Assembly (NCBI GenBank): GCA_017853375.1
Contig: JAFMJP010000002.1
Coordinates: 1 to 44,867 of the forward strand
Reading direction: 5' to 3'
Source of the DNA: Actinomycetota bacterium
GTDB lineage: Bacteria > Actinomycetota > Acidimicrobiia > Acidimicrobiales > Ilumatobacteraceae
DNA: 44,867 nt
Numbering within the stretch: the stretch's first letter is position 1; every line of letters starts with the position of its first letter. The translations under genes and the position numbers were made by a program. The notes below the pieces were generated by a model. The model was not told the DNA's origin, searched no databases, and saw only the letters and a program-made list of their open reading frames with translations. Positions 25,232 through 34,643 of this stretch are shown one piece after another.

Positions 25232-28200
25232 TCAGGGTAGCCGCTCTACCCCCACATGGAGTGGCATGTCGTCCAGCGTGGTCGTGGGTGCCGATTCGGC
25301 AGTTCCCATTGCCACGAATCGAATCTCTCGAGCCAGGGTCTCCGCTGCCACCATCTGCTCGTGGACTCGCACGGCAGCACCAACGTCCTCCGGCACACCG
25401 AGTGTGAGTCGGATTCGATCGGACACGTGCAGCCCCGCATCGCGACGCGCCTGCTGCACGAGTCGAATCACGTCACGGGCGACACCTTCCTGACGCAGGT
25501 CGTCGTCCACCGCAAGATCGAGAACGACGATGCCGGACCCGTCGGCGAGTGCGGTACTCGCCCGGTCACCGGTACCGGTGGCAACCAACATGAGCGAATA
25601 CTCACCATCGCGCAATTCGACTCCCCCAGCGACCACCTTGTGATCGGTGATTGTCCAATCGCCTTGCTTGACGGCTCGAATCACCTTTTGCGTATCCGAC
25701 CCCAAGCGCGGACCGAGTGCCGCCGGAGTTACCACCAATTCACGCCGGGCATGTTCGTCGACGTCCGCACTGAGCACCACGGTGCGCACGTTGACTTCGT
25801 CCTTGATCACGTCGACGAAGTCGGCGAGTGCCGTCGCGCGCGAGCTTGCCACCACCAACGAGGACAACGGTTGTCGGACTCGCAATTGGTGCGTCTTGCG
25901 CAACGAGAGCGTCGATGAACACACGTCTCGCGCAAGATCCATTGCCGACACCAGGTCGTCGGCTGCAGCGAGCCCGTCCGTGGTGGGCCATGAGGTGAGA
26001 TGCACGCTGCGCTCGCCGGTCAGACCCCGGAAGATTTCCTCCGTGGTGAGCGGCAGCAGTGGCGCGGCAACTCGACACACGATGGTGAGCACGCTGTGCA
26101 GTGTGTTGATTGCCGACTGATCGCCGTCCCAGAATCGATCCCGGCTGCGGCGGATGTACCAATTGGTGAGCACGTCGACGAAATCCCGCACCTGAGCGCA
26201 TGCATCGAACAGGTCGTTGCGCTCGAATGCGATGGTGGTTGCCTCGACGAGACTGCGACACTTCGCCACGATGTACCGGTCGAGCACATTGTTGCTTGAT
26301 GTGTCGAATTCGCCGCGCGTGTGCGCGGCGTTCGCATACAGCGACAGGAAGTACCACGAGTTCCAGAGCGGCAGGATGTGTTGTCGCACGGTGTCACGAA
26401 TACCCGACTCCGTGACGGAGAAATCCGCCCCGCGAAGGATCGACGACGACAACAGATACCAACGCATGGCGTCGGCTCCATAGGTGTCGAAGACCTTCAT
26501 CGGGTCGGGATAGTTGCGCAAACTCTTGGACATCTTCTGTCCGTCATCACCGAGCACGATGCCGTGACTGACGCAGCTCTTGAACGCCGGGCGATCAAAG
26601 AGCGCGGTGGCGAGTACATGCAGCGTGTAGAACCAACCGCGCGTTTGACCGATGTATTCCACGATGAAGTCACCCGGGTAATGGTTCTCGAACCATTCGC
26701 GGTTTTCGAACGGATAGTGAACCTGGGCAAACGGCATCGAACCGCTTTCGAACCAGCAGTCGAGCACCTCCGGAACACGCCGCATCATCGACTTGCCACT
26801 CGGGTCGTCGGGATTCGGGCGAACGAGGTCGTCCACCACCGGGCGGTGGAGCTCCCCCACCTTCACGCCGAAATCACGCTCCAGCTCGGCGATGCTCCCG
26901 TACACATCGATGCGCGGGAATTCCGGATTGTCGCTGCGCCACACCGGAATGGGCGATCCCCAAAAGCGGTTTCGGCTGATCGTCCAATCCCGGGCATTTT
27001 CCAACCATTTGCCGAAACTGCCGTCTCGAATATGGTCGGGCACCCAGGTGATCTGTTGATTCAACGCCACCATGCGTTCCTTGATCGCGGTGACGTTCAC
27101 GAACCACGAACTCACGGCGCGATAGATGAGCGGTGTTCCCGTGCGCCAACAATGCGGGTACGAGTGGTCGTATGTTTCGTGACGCAACACCACACCCTGC
27201 TCTTTGAGCTTCTTGATGATGGGCGGATTGGCTTCGAACACCTGCAACCCGGCGAAGTCGCTCACCTCGGTGGTGAATCGTCCGCGCGAATCGACGGGTA
27301 CCACCAACTCGATACCGGCTTCGGCACAGAGCCTTTGGTCGTCCTCACCGAAACCTGGCGCAATGTGCACTACACCGGTGCCGTCTTCGGTCGTGACGAA
27401 GTCGCCAGCCAGAACTCGGAACGCGCCAGTGTTGGACGTGCCTGCGCCCGCGACATCACTTGAACGATCATCACGTGCACGATCGGCGAAGTACGGCATG
27501 AGCGGCGAGTAGCGACGACCGACGAGTTCGCTTCCGCGCATCGTTCCCACCTGTTCGGCACCTGCAAGTTCCCGCTCGTAGGCCTCGCGCCGCGCGACTG
27601 CCATGACGTACCGAGTGCCGTCCAACTCATAGACGCCGTATTCCACATCGGGACCAACGGCGAGTGCGAGATTCGACGGCAAGGTCCATGGCGTGGTGGT
27701 CCACGCGAGGAGTCGCTCGCCGGTGTCGAGCGTGAAGCCGACCGTGAGCGCAGGGTCTTGCACCATCTTGTAGGTGTCATCCATTCGCGTTTCGGAATTG
27801 GAAAGCGGAGTCTCCAACACCCACGAGTACGGAAGCACCCGGAAGCCCTCGTAAATGAGACCCTTGTCCCACAGCGTCTTGAACGCCCACATGACGCTCT
27901 CCATGTACGGAAGATCGAGCGTCTTGTAGTCGTTGTCGAAATCGACCCACCGCGCTTGACGCGTGACATAGCGACGCCAGTCGTTGGTGTATTGCAGCAC
28001 CGACGTGCGACAGTGATCGTTGAATTTCTCGATTCCAAAGTCGGTGATTGCTTGGCGTCCCGAAATGCCCAGTTGCCGCTCGGCTTCCGCCTCGGCCGGC
28101 AAACCGTGACAGTCCCAACCAAAACGACGTTCCACTCGCTTGCCGCTCATGGTGCGGTATCGCGGCACTGCGTCCTTGACGAAGCCCGTCAGGAGATGTC

Positions 28201-28417
28201 CGTAGTGCGGCAAGCCGTTGGCAAACGGAGGACCGTCGTAAAACACGAACTCCGCATCAGCGGTGGGCGCCTGATGCTCGCCGTTCGACACGCCGACTCG
28301 CGGATGCTGCTCCACCGAGGCGACGAACGTGTCGTCCGATTCCCAGAACGCAAGGACGCGTGCTTCGATCTCGGGAAGATTCGGCTGCGCAGCAACCTGC
28401 GGATACGAGCCAGCCAT
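25232..28417 (-). CDS. ileS: Isoleucyl-tRNA synthetase (IleRS2-like)
   Basis: HIGH-type [21 protein letters not shown]-type [28 protein letters not shown]. Start [25 protein letters not shown] at 28417. Confidence 0.95.
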   Translation of the reverse strand: MAGSYPQVAAQPNLPEIEARVLAFWESDDTFVASVEQHPRVGVSNGEHQAPTADAEFVFYDGPPFANGLPHYGHLLTGFVKDAVPRYRTMSGKRVERRFGWDCHGLPAEAEAERQLGISGRQAITDFGIEKFNDHCRTSVLQYTNDWRRYVTRQARWVDFDNDYKTLDLPYMESVMWAFKTLWDKGLIYEGFRVLPYSWVLETPLSNSETRMDDTYKMVQDPALTVGFTLDTGERLLAWTTTPWTLPSNLALAVGPDVEYGVYELDGTRYVMAVARREAYERELAGAEQVGTMRGSELVGRRYSPLMPYFADRARDDRSSDVAGAGTSNTGAFRVLAGDFVTTEDGTGVVHIAPGFGEDDQRLCAEAGIELVVPVDSRGRFTTEVSDFAGLQVFEANPPIIKKLKEQGVVLRHETYDHSYPHCWRTGTPLIYRAVSSWFVNVTAIKERMVALNQQITWVPDHIRDGSFGKWLENARDWTISRNRFWGSPIPVWRSDNPEFPRIDVYGSIAELERDFGVKVGELHRPVVDDLVRPNPDDPSGKSMMRRVPEVLDCWFESGSMPFAQVHYPFENREWFENHYPGDFIVEYIGQTRGWFYTLHVLATALFDRPAFKSCVSHGIVLGDDGQKMSKSLRNYPDPMKVFDTYGADAMRWYLLSSSILRGADFSVTESGIRDTVRQHILPLWNSWYFLSLYANAAHTRGEFDTSSNNVLDRYIVAKCRSLVEATTIAFERNDLFDACAQVRDFVDVLTNWYIRRSRDRFWDGDQSAINTLHSVLTIVCRVAAPLLPLTTEEIFRGLTGERSVHLTSWPTTDGLAAADDLVSAMDLARDVCSSTLSLRKTHQLRVRQPLSSLVVASSRATALADFVDVIKDEVNVRTVVLSADVDEHARRELVVTPAALGPRLGSDTQKVIRAVKQGDWTITDHKVVAGGVELRDGEYSLMLVATGTGDRASTALADGSGIVVLDLAVDDDLRQEGVARDVIRLVQQARRDAGLHVSDRIRLTLGVPEDVGAAVRVHEQMVAAETLAREIRFVAMGTAESAPTTTLDDMPLHVGVERLP

Positions 28418-28430
28418 CAGTCGGCGTTGC

Positions 28431-28676
28431 TCACAAGCCCGCAGAAACCAGCATTCGCTGCACGAAGCCGAGTGCGAACACCACCACGATGGGCGAGATG
28501 TCGAGCGGTCCGATGCTGGGAATGATGCGCCGTGCCGGGCCGAGAACTGGTTCGGTGATCTGAAAGAGCACACGATGCACCGATGACAGTGCACCCCCGC
28601 TGGAACTGGGGAACCAGCTCAGAATGATGCGAACGAAGATGACGAAGGTGTACAGGGAGATGAGTTGGGAAATCAT
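28431..28676 (-). CDS. YggT family membrane protein
   Basis: [23 protein letters not shown]...[37 protein letters not shown]. Downstream of sepF. Confidence 0.92.
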   Translation of the reverse strand: MISQLISLYTFVIFVRIILSWFPSSSGGALSSVHRVLFQITEPVLGPARRIIPSIGPLDISPIVVVFALGFVQRMLVSAGL

Positions 28677-28701
28677 GGGTGGGTTCCTCCTCCATTCAAC
28701 A

Positions 28702-28726
28702 CGGCGAAGCGGTGATGTGCTCGCCG
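28702..28726 (-). other. RNA hairpin in sepF-yggT gap
   Basis: CGGCGA[a]GC-ggtgatgt-GCTCGCCG, 8 bp with one bulge, directly after the sepF stop codon. Confidence 0.4.
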
Positions 28727-28727
28727 A

Positions 28728-29234
28728 CTAATCGCGCGGAATTCGCACACCATTGGGGGTGATGCGAAACACGCCACGCGAGACCCGCTCGAGTGAACCA
28801 TTGAGACCAAATGCCAAACCGGAGACGAAGTCGATGATGCGGCGACCCTCTTCCGGATCGGTGGCGATCATGTTCATGATCACGGGTTGTCCGCTCTTGA
28901 AGCGCTCCGCGATTTCCTTGCAGTGACCGTAACTCGTCGGCTTGAGCGTGACAGGTTCGACCGTTGCGGCATCGAGTGGCTTCACGTTCTTTTGCGGCTG
29001 CCCCACCGGCCCACGTACGGTCACACCGGAGTCGTCACGTGCACGTGTGCGCCGTGGCGGCGGCGCTTCCTCTTCGTAGACGTCGTCGTCGAGCGGTTCA
29101 TCGTCGTACTCGTCGTCGATCGGCTCTGCGCGACCTCGCACTGGGCGACGGGCACGCACCGACTGATCGCTGTCGTCATACACCTCGTCGGCCCCGAGAC
29201 CCAAATAATCCATGGCCCGACGGAACATTGACAT
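28728..29234 (-). CDS. sepF: Cell division protein SepF
   Basis: MSMFRRAMDYLGLGADEVYDDSD...VTLKPTSYGHCKEIAERFKSGQPVIMNMIATDPEEGRRIIDFVSGLAFGLNGSLERVSRGVFRITPNGV. Confidence 0.95.
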   Translation of the reverse strand: MSMFRRAMDYLGLGADEVYDDSDQSVRARRPVRGRAEPIDDEYDDEPLDDDVYEEEAPPPRRTRARDDSGVTVRGPVGQPQKNVKPLDAATVEPVTLKPTSYGHCKEIAERFKSGQPVIMNMIATDPEEGRRIIDFVSGLAFGLNGSLERVSRGVFRITPNGVRIPRD

Positions 29235-29239
29235 GTCGC

Positions 29240-29911
29240 TCAGATTACCTCAGGGTTGCGCGTCGCCGATGGACGCTCGCCAAACAGTGCCGTACCCAGG
29301 CGCACCATGGTGGTGCCTTCTGCCAGGGCAATCTCAAGATCACCCGACATCCCCATCGAGCACCCCACGAGGCCCAATTGGTCGGCCAGCGCACGTACCG
29401 AGGCAAATGCGTCCCGTGTCCGTTGGGGATCTTCATCGGTGGGTCCCACCGTCATGAGACCATCGACCACGAGACCGGAGCGTTGTGCCTGTTCGACGAG
29501 ACCGGCTACCCCTCGTGGCTCACAGCCACCCTTGTCGGATTCCCCCGTTGCATTGACCTGCACATAGATACGAGCGCCTGCACTTCGTTTGGCGATTTCC
29601 TCGACGATCGAGGCCCGGTCAACGCTCTGCCACACCGACACCACTCCGACGAGTGACCGAATCTTGTTGGACTGCAGGCGACCGATGAAGTGCACCGGTG
29701 GATGGGCTGAGCCGACCGCAGTGATCTTGGTAATGGCTTCTTGTGCGTAGTTCTCGCCGATGGCGTCGCATCCGAGACGATGCGCCAGGGTGACCGCCTC
29801 CGGACCGAAACCTTTGGTGACGGCACAGACGGCAACGGGACCGCGTGTCGCCCCCGCTGCCACGAGCCGACGAAGGTTGGCCAGTCGTTGGGCGACTGCC
29901 GACTCGTCCAA
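29240..29911 (-). CDS. YggS/PLPBP family PLP homeostasis protein
   Basis: VCAVTKGFGPEAVTLAHRLGCDAIGENYAQEAITKI..PPVHFIGRLQSNKIRSLVGVVSVWQSVDRAS. Confidence 0.93.
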   Translation of the reverse strand: MDESAVAQRLANLRRLVAAGATRGPVAVCAVTKGFGPEAVTLAHRLGCDAIGENYAQEAITKITAVGSAHPPVHFIGRLQSNKIRSLVGVVSVWQSVDRASIVEEIAKRSAGARIYVQVNATGESDKGGCEPRGVAGLVEQAQRSGLVVDGLMTVGPTDEDPQRTRDAFASVRALADQLGLVGCSMGMSGDLEIALAEGTTMVRLGTALFGERPSATRNPEVI

Positions 29912-29921
29912 TGAGGTGCGA

Positions 29922-31031
29922 CTACTTCAGGAAGTCGGGCACGTCGAGATCGTCGTCGTCACCGTCGTCGGTGCCGAAGATTTCACGCAATCGCGAACTG
30001 CCCTTGCCCGATTCCGGTCGCGCATCGCCGCGCGTGGATGTGGAATCGAGCCGGTTTCCGATGCGACCGGCTCCGGCATCCCAACGCTCGAATCCCGACG
30101 CGATGACGGTGACGCGAACCTCGTCGCCGAGATCGTCGTCGATGACCGTACCCAGGATGATGTTCGCATCCTGGTGAGCAACGCGCTGCACCGTCTCGGC
30201 TGCTTCGTTCAACTCGAAAAGACTCATGTCGGAAGGACCGGCAACGTTCAGCAGAATTCCGCGGGCACCTTCGATGGCTGCCTCGAGCATCGGGGAGGTG
30301 ATGGCTGCGATCGCAGCGTTTGCGGCACGCTTGTCACCGCTTGCTACTCCGATTCCCATCAATGACGAGCCGGCGTTGGCGAGGATGGTCTTGACGTCGG
30401 CGAAGTCCGTGTTGATGAGACCCGGGGTCGTGATGATTCCGGTGATTCCCGAAACACCCTGCATGAGCACCTCGTCGGCCTTCTTGAACGCGTCCAACAA
30501 GGTGGTCTTGTCGGTGGCAATCGACAAGAGCTTCTCGTTCGGAATCACGATCAAGGTGTCCACCTTGTCCTTCAACTTTGCGATGCCTTGGTCGGCTTGC
30601 ACCGAACGACGACGACCCTCGAAGTTGAACGGACGAGTCACGATGCCGATGGTGAGCGCACCTTCGGCCTTGGCAATCTCGGCAACGACCGGTGCGGCAC
30701 CCGTACCCGTTCCGCCACCTTCGCCGGCGGTGATGAACACCATGTCGGCGCCTGCGAGATGTTCCTGAATTTCGTCACGGTGAGCCTCGGCTGCCTCACG
30801 GCCGACCTCGGGATCACTCCCTGCACCAAGCCCACGCGTCAGTTCGCGTCCGATGTCGATCTTGTAACTCGCATCGCTCATGATGAGCGCCTGGGCGTCG
30901 GTGTTGATGGCAACGAAGTCGACCCCGCGCAATCCGGCATCGATCATTCGGTTCACGGCGTTGACGCCACCGCCGCCGATACCCACCACTTTGATGACCG
31001 CGATCGGCGTGTTTTGCGAGTTACTTGGCAT
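29922..31031 (-). CDS. ftsZ: Cell division protein FtsZ
   Basis: [40 protein letters not shown]...[17 protein letters not shown]; conserved C-terminal tail [10 protein letters not shown]. Confidence 0.98.
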   Translation of the reverse strand: MPSNSQNTPIAVIKVVGIGGGGVNAVNRMIDAGLRGVDFVAINTDAQALIMSDASYKIDIGRELTRGLGAGSDPEVGREAAEAHRDEIQEHLAGADMVFITAGEGGGTGTGAAPVVAEIAKAEGALTIGIVTRPFNFEGRRRSVQADQGIAKLKDKVDTLIVIPNEKLLSIATDKTTLLDAFKKADEVLMQGVSGITGIITTPGLINTDFADVKTILANAGSSLMGIGVASGDKRAANAAIAAITSPMLEAAIEGARGILLNVAGPSDMSLFELNEAAETVQRVAHQDANIILGTVIDDDLGDEVRVTVIASGFERWDAGAGRIGNRLDSTSTRGDARPESGKGSSRLREIFGTDDGDDDDLDVPDFLK

Positions 31032-31047
31032 GATGTGTCTCACTCCC

Positions 31048-31070
31048 AAGTTGAGCATGAGGCTCAACCT
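31048..31070 (-). promoter_or_regulatory. Hairpin in 5' region of ftsZ (murB~ftsQ-ftsZ gap)
   Basis: mRNA-sense AG GTTGAGC-CTCAT-GCTCAAC TT: perfect 7-bp core plus one G.U and one A-U pair, 5-nt loop, ending 16 nt before the ftsZ ATG. Confidence 0.55.
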
Positions 31071-31084
31071 TTACTACAGGCACA

Positions 31085-33268
31085 CTAGTCGTTCTGTACG
31101 ACCGGCTGTCCAGCCGACACATCGATGCCGGCAATGAACTCGACGTTCTGTTGGTTCAACACCGTCACCACGCTGATCAGCTTGTTGCGGATGTCGGTCG
31201 GCGCGCCGAGGGTCACGACGGTGCCGGACTTGAGCGTGAACCCCAATGACTCTGGTCCGCTCACGGTGAGATGCTTCACCTTCGAGGCCAGGGACTCGGG
31301 CAGCGAGACCGCCAATTGGGCCGCAGCTTGATACACCAACGACGGCACGGTCCCGGGCGGCAGATTGGGACCAACACCCTCGATCTTCATGAATTGTGTT
31401 GGCTGGCCGTCCAGAACGGCCAACACACGACCTTCGAAGTCCAGCACACGTGCGCGATTGTCGACGCCGACGAACCAGGCCACCGCGACTCGCTCGTCCA
31501 CTTCGATGGTGACTCGATTCGGCAGGTACCACGAGAGTCGCGCTCGAGCGATCCACGGATCGCCCTCCAAGCGTCGTTGCGCCCCGTCAAGATCGGCGGT
31601 GAACACGCTCGCACCACGCAGGGAGTCGCTGACGCTTTCCAACAACGTTGGATCCGCATAAGTGACACCCGTGACTTCGATTCGTCGCACGGCAAACAGC
31701 GGCGACGCAAGGACCACGAGCGTGAGGGCGAAGATGCCGATCAACATTCCAAAACCGGCCAGCGGCGAGACACGCCTGGGCACCAGCCTCGTCCACCATG
31801 CGCGTCGCCCGAGTCGATCATCGATGATGACGTCGGCCATCGATGAACCAACCACCGATGCGGCGGGATCGGCGAACGGACTCGTGGGATCGAGGGTGAG
31901 CGATGCGGAGCCTTCGGTGCGTTCGTGCGGGAGGAGATGTTCGGAGTCGTCGATCACCACCGGCACGCCGGCCGCGGTGTCGTGTGCGTTCCGCACTTGC
32001 GCGGCTGTCGAAATGTCGACCACATCTGCAACCGGAGTGTCCCCCGACGAAGTTCGCGACGTTTCATCCGATGACTCGACCGACTCGCCACCTGGTGTCG
32101 GGTCGGGACGCTCGATCGCCCCGGTATCGCCGAACAGCTCCTGCAACTCCGCGACGGCTTCGGCCGGCAATGGTGGCGCCATCGTCACCGCACTCAACGT
32201 GTCATCCCCCGCGAGCGGACCAAACAGCGAATCCAACCTGGTCAGTGAACGTGCCGCGGTATCCGCGCCGTCGAATGCTCCACCTACTTGTGCGCCGGCA
32301 TCCTGCGCAGTCTCGACATCGAAGCCAACCAGTCGAACCTCACTGCGCAGATCGATTCCCAGTTCGTCGTACACACGCGAGCGCACCTCGGCCATGAGCT
32401 CTGCAACGTCCTCGGCACTGCCGTCGGGATCGCACTGGATGAAGTTTGCATGCTTCTCCGACACCTCCGCCGTGCCGATGCGCAGTCCGCGCAGACCCAG
32501 ACGGTCGATGATCGCTCCCGCCGAGCCACCATCCGGTTCCGGGTTCACGAACACCGAACCTGCATTGTGACCCCCGGGCTGATGCTCACGACGCCAACGG
32601 ACGATGTCCGACATCTCGGTCTCACTTGCCGCTTGATCACCCCAGCTCAAGGCAAACGACGCCGACAGCACCACGTGATACGGCTGGAGATCGCTACCAC
32701 GGAAACGCAGACCGAGGTCGCTCGCCTTCACGTTTGCCACGATGCCTTTGCCGAGATGAAACACCTTGGCGCTCTCGATGCTCGATGCAACGTCGGATCC
32801 GTGCCCTCCGGCGTTCATTCGCACAGCCCCACCTACGGAGCCCGGTACACCGACTCCCCATTCGAAACCCGTCAGACCACGTGCGGCGCTCTGACGTGCC
32901 AACACCGGCAGTGGCACTGCGCCGCCGGCCACGACTCGCGGCACTGCCGGCTGCTGCGGCCAGATGATCTCTTCGGCGAATTCTCCGAGCACGATCACGA
33001 GACCCTCGAACCCCTCGTCCGAAACCAGGAGATTGCTGCCCCGTCCAATCACGAGGACGGGCACCTTTTGCTCACGCAGGGCGTTGCTCACCGCGTGCAG
33101 GTCGTCGATCGAACGTGCCGTCATGAAGAGACTCGCCGGTCCACCAACTTTGTAGGTGGTGTATTGCGCCAATGAGACGTCGCGTCGTACGCGAGGTCCG
33201 AGCAAGATGCCGAGTCGGTCTAGCGCCCGCCGCTGGCGCGCGAACGAATCGGTGTCGTCAGTGGGCAC
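31085..33268 (-). CDS. MurB-FtsQ fusion: UDP-N-acetylenolpyruvoylglucosamine reductase domain, acidic/Ser-Thr linker, TM segment and POTRA/FtsQ domain
   Basis: MurB region, residues ~1-317: YTTYKVGGPASLF, VLVIGRGSNLLVSDEGF, FEWGVGVPGSVGGAVRMNAGGHG, HNAGSVFVNPE, SEVRLVGFD. FtsQ region, residues ~490-727: RVSPLAGFGMLIGIFALTLVVLASPLFAVRRIEVTGVTYADPTLL...PWIARARLSWYLPNRVTIEVDERVAVAW. One uninterrupted 727-aa ORF, GTG start. Confidence 0.92.
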   Translation of the reverse strand: MPTDDTDSFARQRRALDRLGILLGPRVRRDVSLAQYTTYKVGGPASLFMTARSIDDLHAVSNALREQKVPVLVIGRGSNLLVSDEGFEGLVIVLGEFAEEIIWPQQPAVPRVVAGGAVPLPVLARQSAARGLTGFEWGVGVPGSVGGAVRMNAGGHGSDVASSIESAKVFHLGKGIVANVKASDLGLRFRGSDLQPYHVVLSASFALSWGDQAASETEMSDIVRWRREHQPGGHNAGSVFVNPEPDGGSAGAIIDRLGLRGLRIGTAEVSEKHANFIQCDPDGSAEDVAELMAEVRSRVYDELGIDLRSEVRLVGFDVETAQDAGAQVGGAFDGADTAARSLTRLDSLFGPLAGDDTLSAVTMAPPLPAEAVAELQELFGDTGAIERPDPTPGGESVESSDETSRTSSGDTPVADVVDISTAAQVRNAHDTAAGVPVVIDDSEHLLPHERTEGSASLTLDPTSPFADPAASVVGSSMADVIIDDRLGRRAWWTRLVPRRVSPLAGFGMLIGIFALTLVVLASPLFAVRRIEVTGVTYADPTLLESVSDSLRGASVFTADLDGAQRRLEGDPWIARARLSWYLPNRVTIEVDERVAVAWFVGVDNRARVLDFEGRVLAVLDGQPTQFMKIEGVGPNLPPGTVPSLVYQAAAQLAVSLPESLASKVKHLTVSGPESLGFTLKSGTVVTLGAPTDIRNKLISVVTVLNQQNVEFIAGIDVSAGQPVVQND

Positions 33269-34643
33269 GTGACAATTCTCGCCGACGAGCCACTACCTCA
33301 TCAGGGAATGTCTCGATGTCGCCACAACCCATCGAGATACACAGGTCGCCCGCGCCCGCCTCGTTGGCGACGAAATCAATCAGTGCACCCCGCTCCGCAT
33401 GCCACTCCACGCGCAGTTCCGGGTGCGCGGCGCGAACCGCATCGACCACGAGTTTGCCGGTTACTCCGTCAATGCGCTCGGTACCCGACGCATAGATGTC
33501 GGTGATGACCACGACGTCGGCATCCACGAAGGCATCGCGATACGAGTCCGACAACACCGCCATTCGGTTGAACCGATTCGGCTGGAACACCGCGATGATG
33601 CGCTTCCACTGCGACCGCTCGGCGCGGACACCCGCCAACACGGCGGAAATCTCTGCCGGAAGGTGGGCATAATCGTCGACGAAGGTCGCGCCCCCGTCGA
33701 CCGCTCGCAGGTCGAATCGGCGCTCCACTCCGCGAAAATCGCGCAGGGCTCGAGCGGCCACGTCCGGTGCCACACCGAGTTCGCCCGCCATGGCGATGGC
33801 GGCCAGGCAATTGCGAACGTTGTGCTCGCCACGCAGGGGAACTTGCACCTGCGCACTCCCCAGAGGCGAGGTGACCGTGAATTCTGCCCCACCATTCGAG
33901 AACCGAACCTCGGTTGCACGAACGTCCAATTGCCCCTTGTCGGCGGCGTTCAGTCCGTACGTGAGCGCCCGGTGGGTTCGCGCCAGCCCGACGGCATGCG
34001 GATCGTCTCCACACACCACTTTGGGTCCCGGTATTGCACCGAGATACCGATCGAATGATTCGACGATGCCGTCGAACGAACCGTGTTCATCCAAGTGGTC
34101 GACATCAACGTTGGTGAGAATGCCGGCCTGCGGCGCAATGGCCCGGTGGCTGGAGTCGCTTTCGTCTGCCTCCACCACGAACAACTCCCGACCCCAATGC
34201 GCACTTTGTGGGAGCTGGGGAACCTCCGCGCCGATGAGATAGCCGGGATCCTTGCCAGCTTCCCGCAAGATCAGCGTGAGCAAGGTGGTGGTCGTCGTCT
34301 TGCCGTGCGTACCGGCTACGGCGATCGTTCGACTCTGTCGCGCGATCCACGCGAGCATCTCGGCTCGCGTCCACACTGCAATACCGGCGGAACTTGCCGC
34401 CTCGAGTTCGACGTTCGTTCGTCGAACTGCCGCGGAGTACGTCACCACATCGCAACCAGCAACCATCGACGGATCGTGTGGAACGCTCACCTTGACGCCG
34501 AATGACCGCAGCCGTTCGATCGTCGGTGACTCACGAATGTCGCTTCCCGACACCGTCAATCCCATTTCTGCGAGGATGATGGCGATCGCACTCGTGCCGG
34601 GACCACCAACACCCACGATGTGGATGCGACGTGGATCGTTCAA
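33258..34643 (-). CDS. murC: UDP-N-acetylmuramate--L-alanine ligase
   Basis: RRIHIVGVGGPGTSAIAIILAEMGLTVSGSD; AVAGTHGKTTTTTLLTLIL; FVDDYAHLPAEISAVL. Probable TTG start overlapping the murG TGA (TTGA). Confidence 0.95.
   Translation of the reverse strand: MNDPRRIHIVGVGGPGTSAIAIILAEMGLTVSGSDIRESPTIERLRSFGVKVSVPHDPSMVAGCDVVTYSAAVRRTNVELEAASSAGIAVWTRAEMLAWIARQSRTIAVAGTHGKTTTTTLLTLILREAGKDPGYLIGAEVPQLPQSAHWGRELFVVEADESDSSHRAIAPQAGILTNVDVDHLDEHGSFDGIVESFDRYLGAIPGPKVVCGDDPHAVGLARTHRALTYGLNAADKGQLDVRATEVRFSNGGAEFTVTSPLGSAQVQVPLRGEHNVRNCLAAIAMAGELGVAPDVAARALRDFRGVERRFDLRAVDGGATFVDDYAHLPAEISAVLAGVRAERSQWKRIIAVFQPNRFNRMAVLSDSYRDAFVDADVVVITDIYASGTERIDGVTGKLVVDAVRAAHPELRVEWHAERGALIDFVANEAGAGDLCISMGCGDIETFPDEVVARRRELSRAH

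Noticed and set aside
24040-25407. 455-aa plus-strand ORF rich in Leu/Phe
   Set aside because: Antisense translation of the Lys/Glu-rich DksA-like gene (AAG/GAG codons read as CTT/CTC); not an independent membrane protein.
26321-27463. 380-aa plus-strand ORF, and 1494..2528, 579..1466, 36962..38419, 41697..43085 of similar kind
   Set aside because: All are antisense to confidently identified genes (ileS, htpX/lemA, DUF3048, ftsW/murD, ftsI) with shadow-ORF composition.
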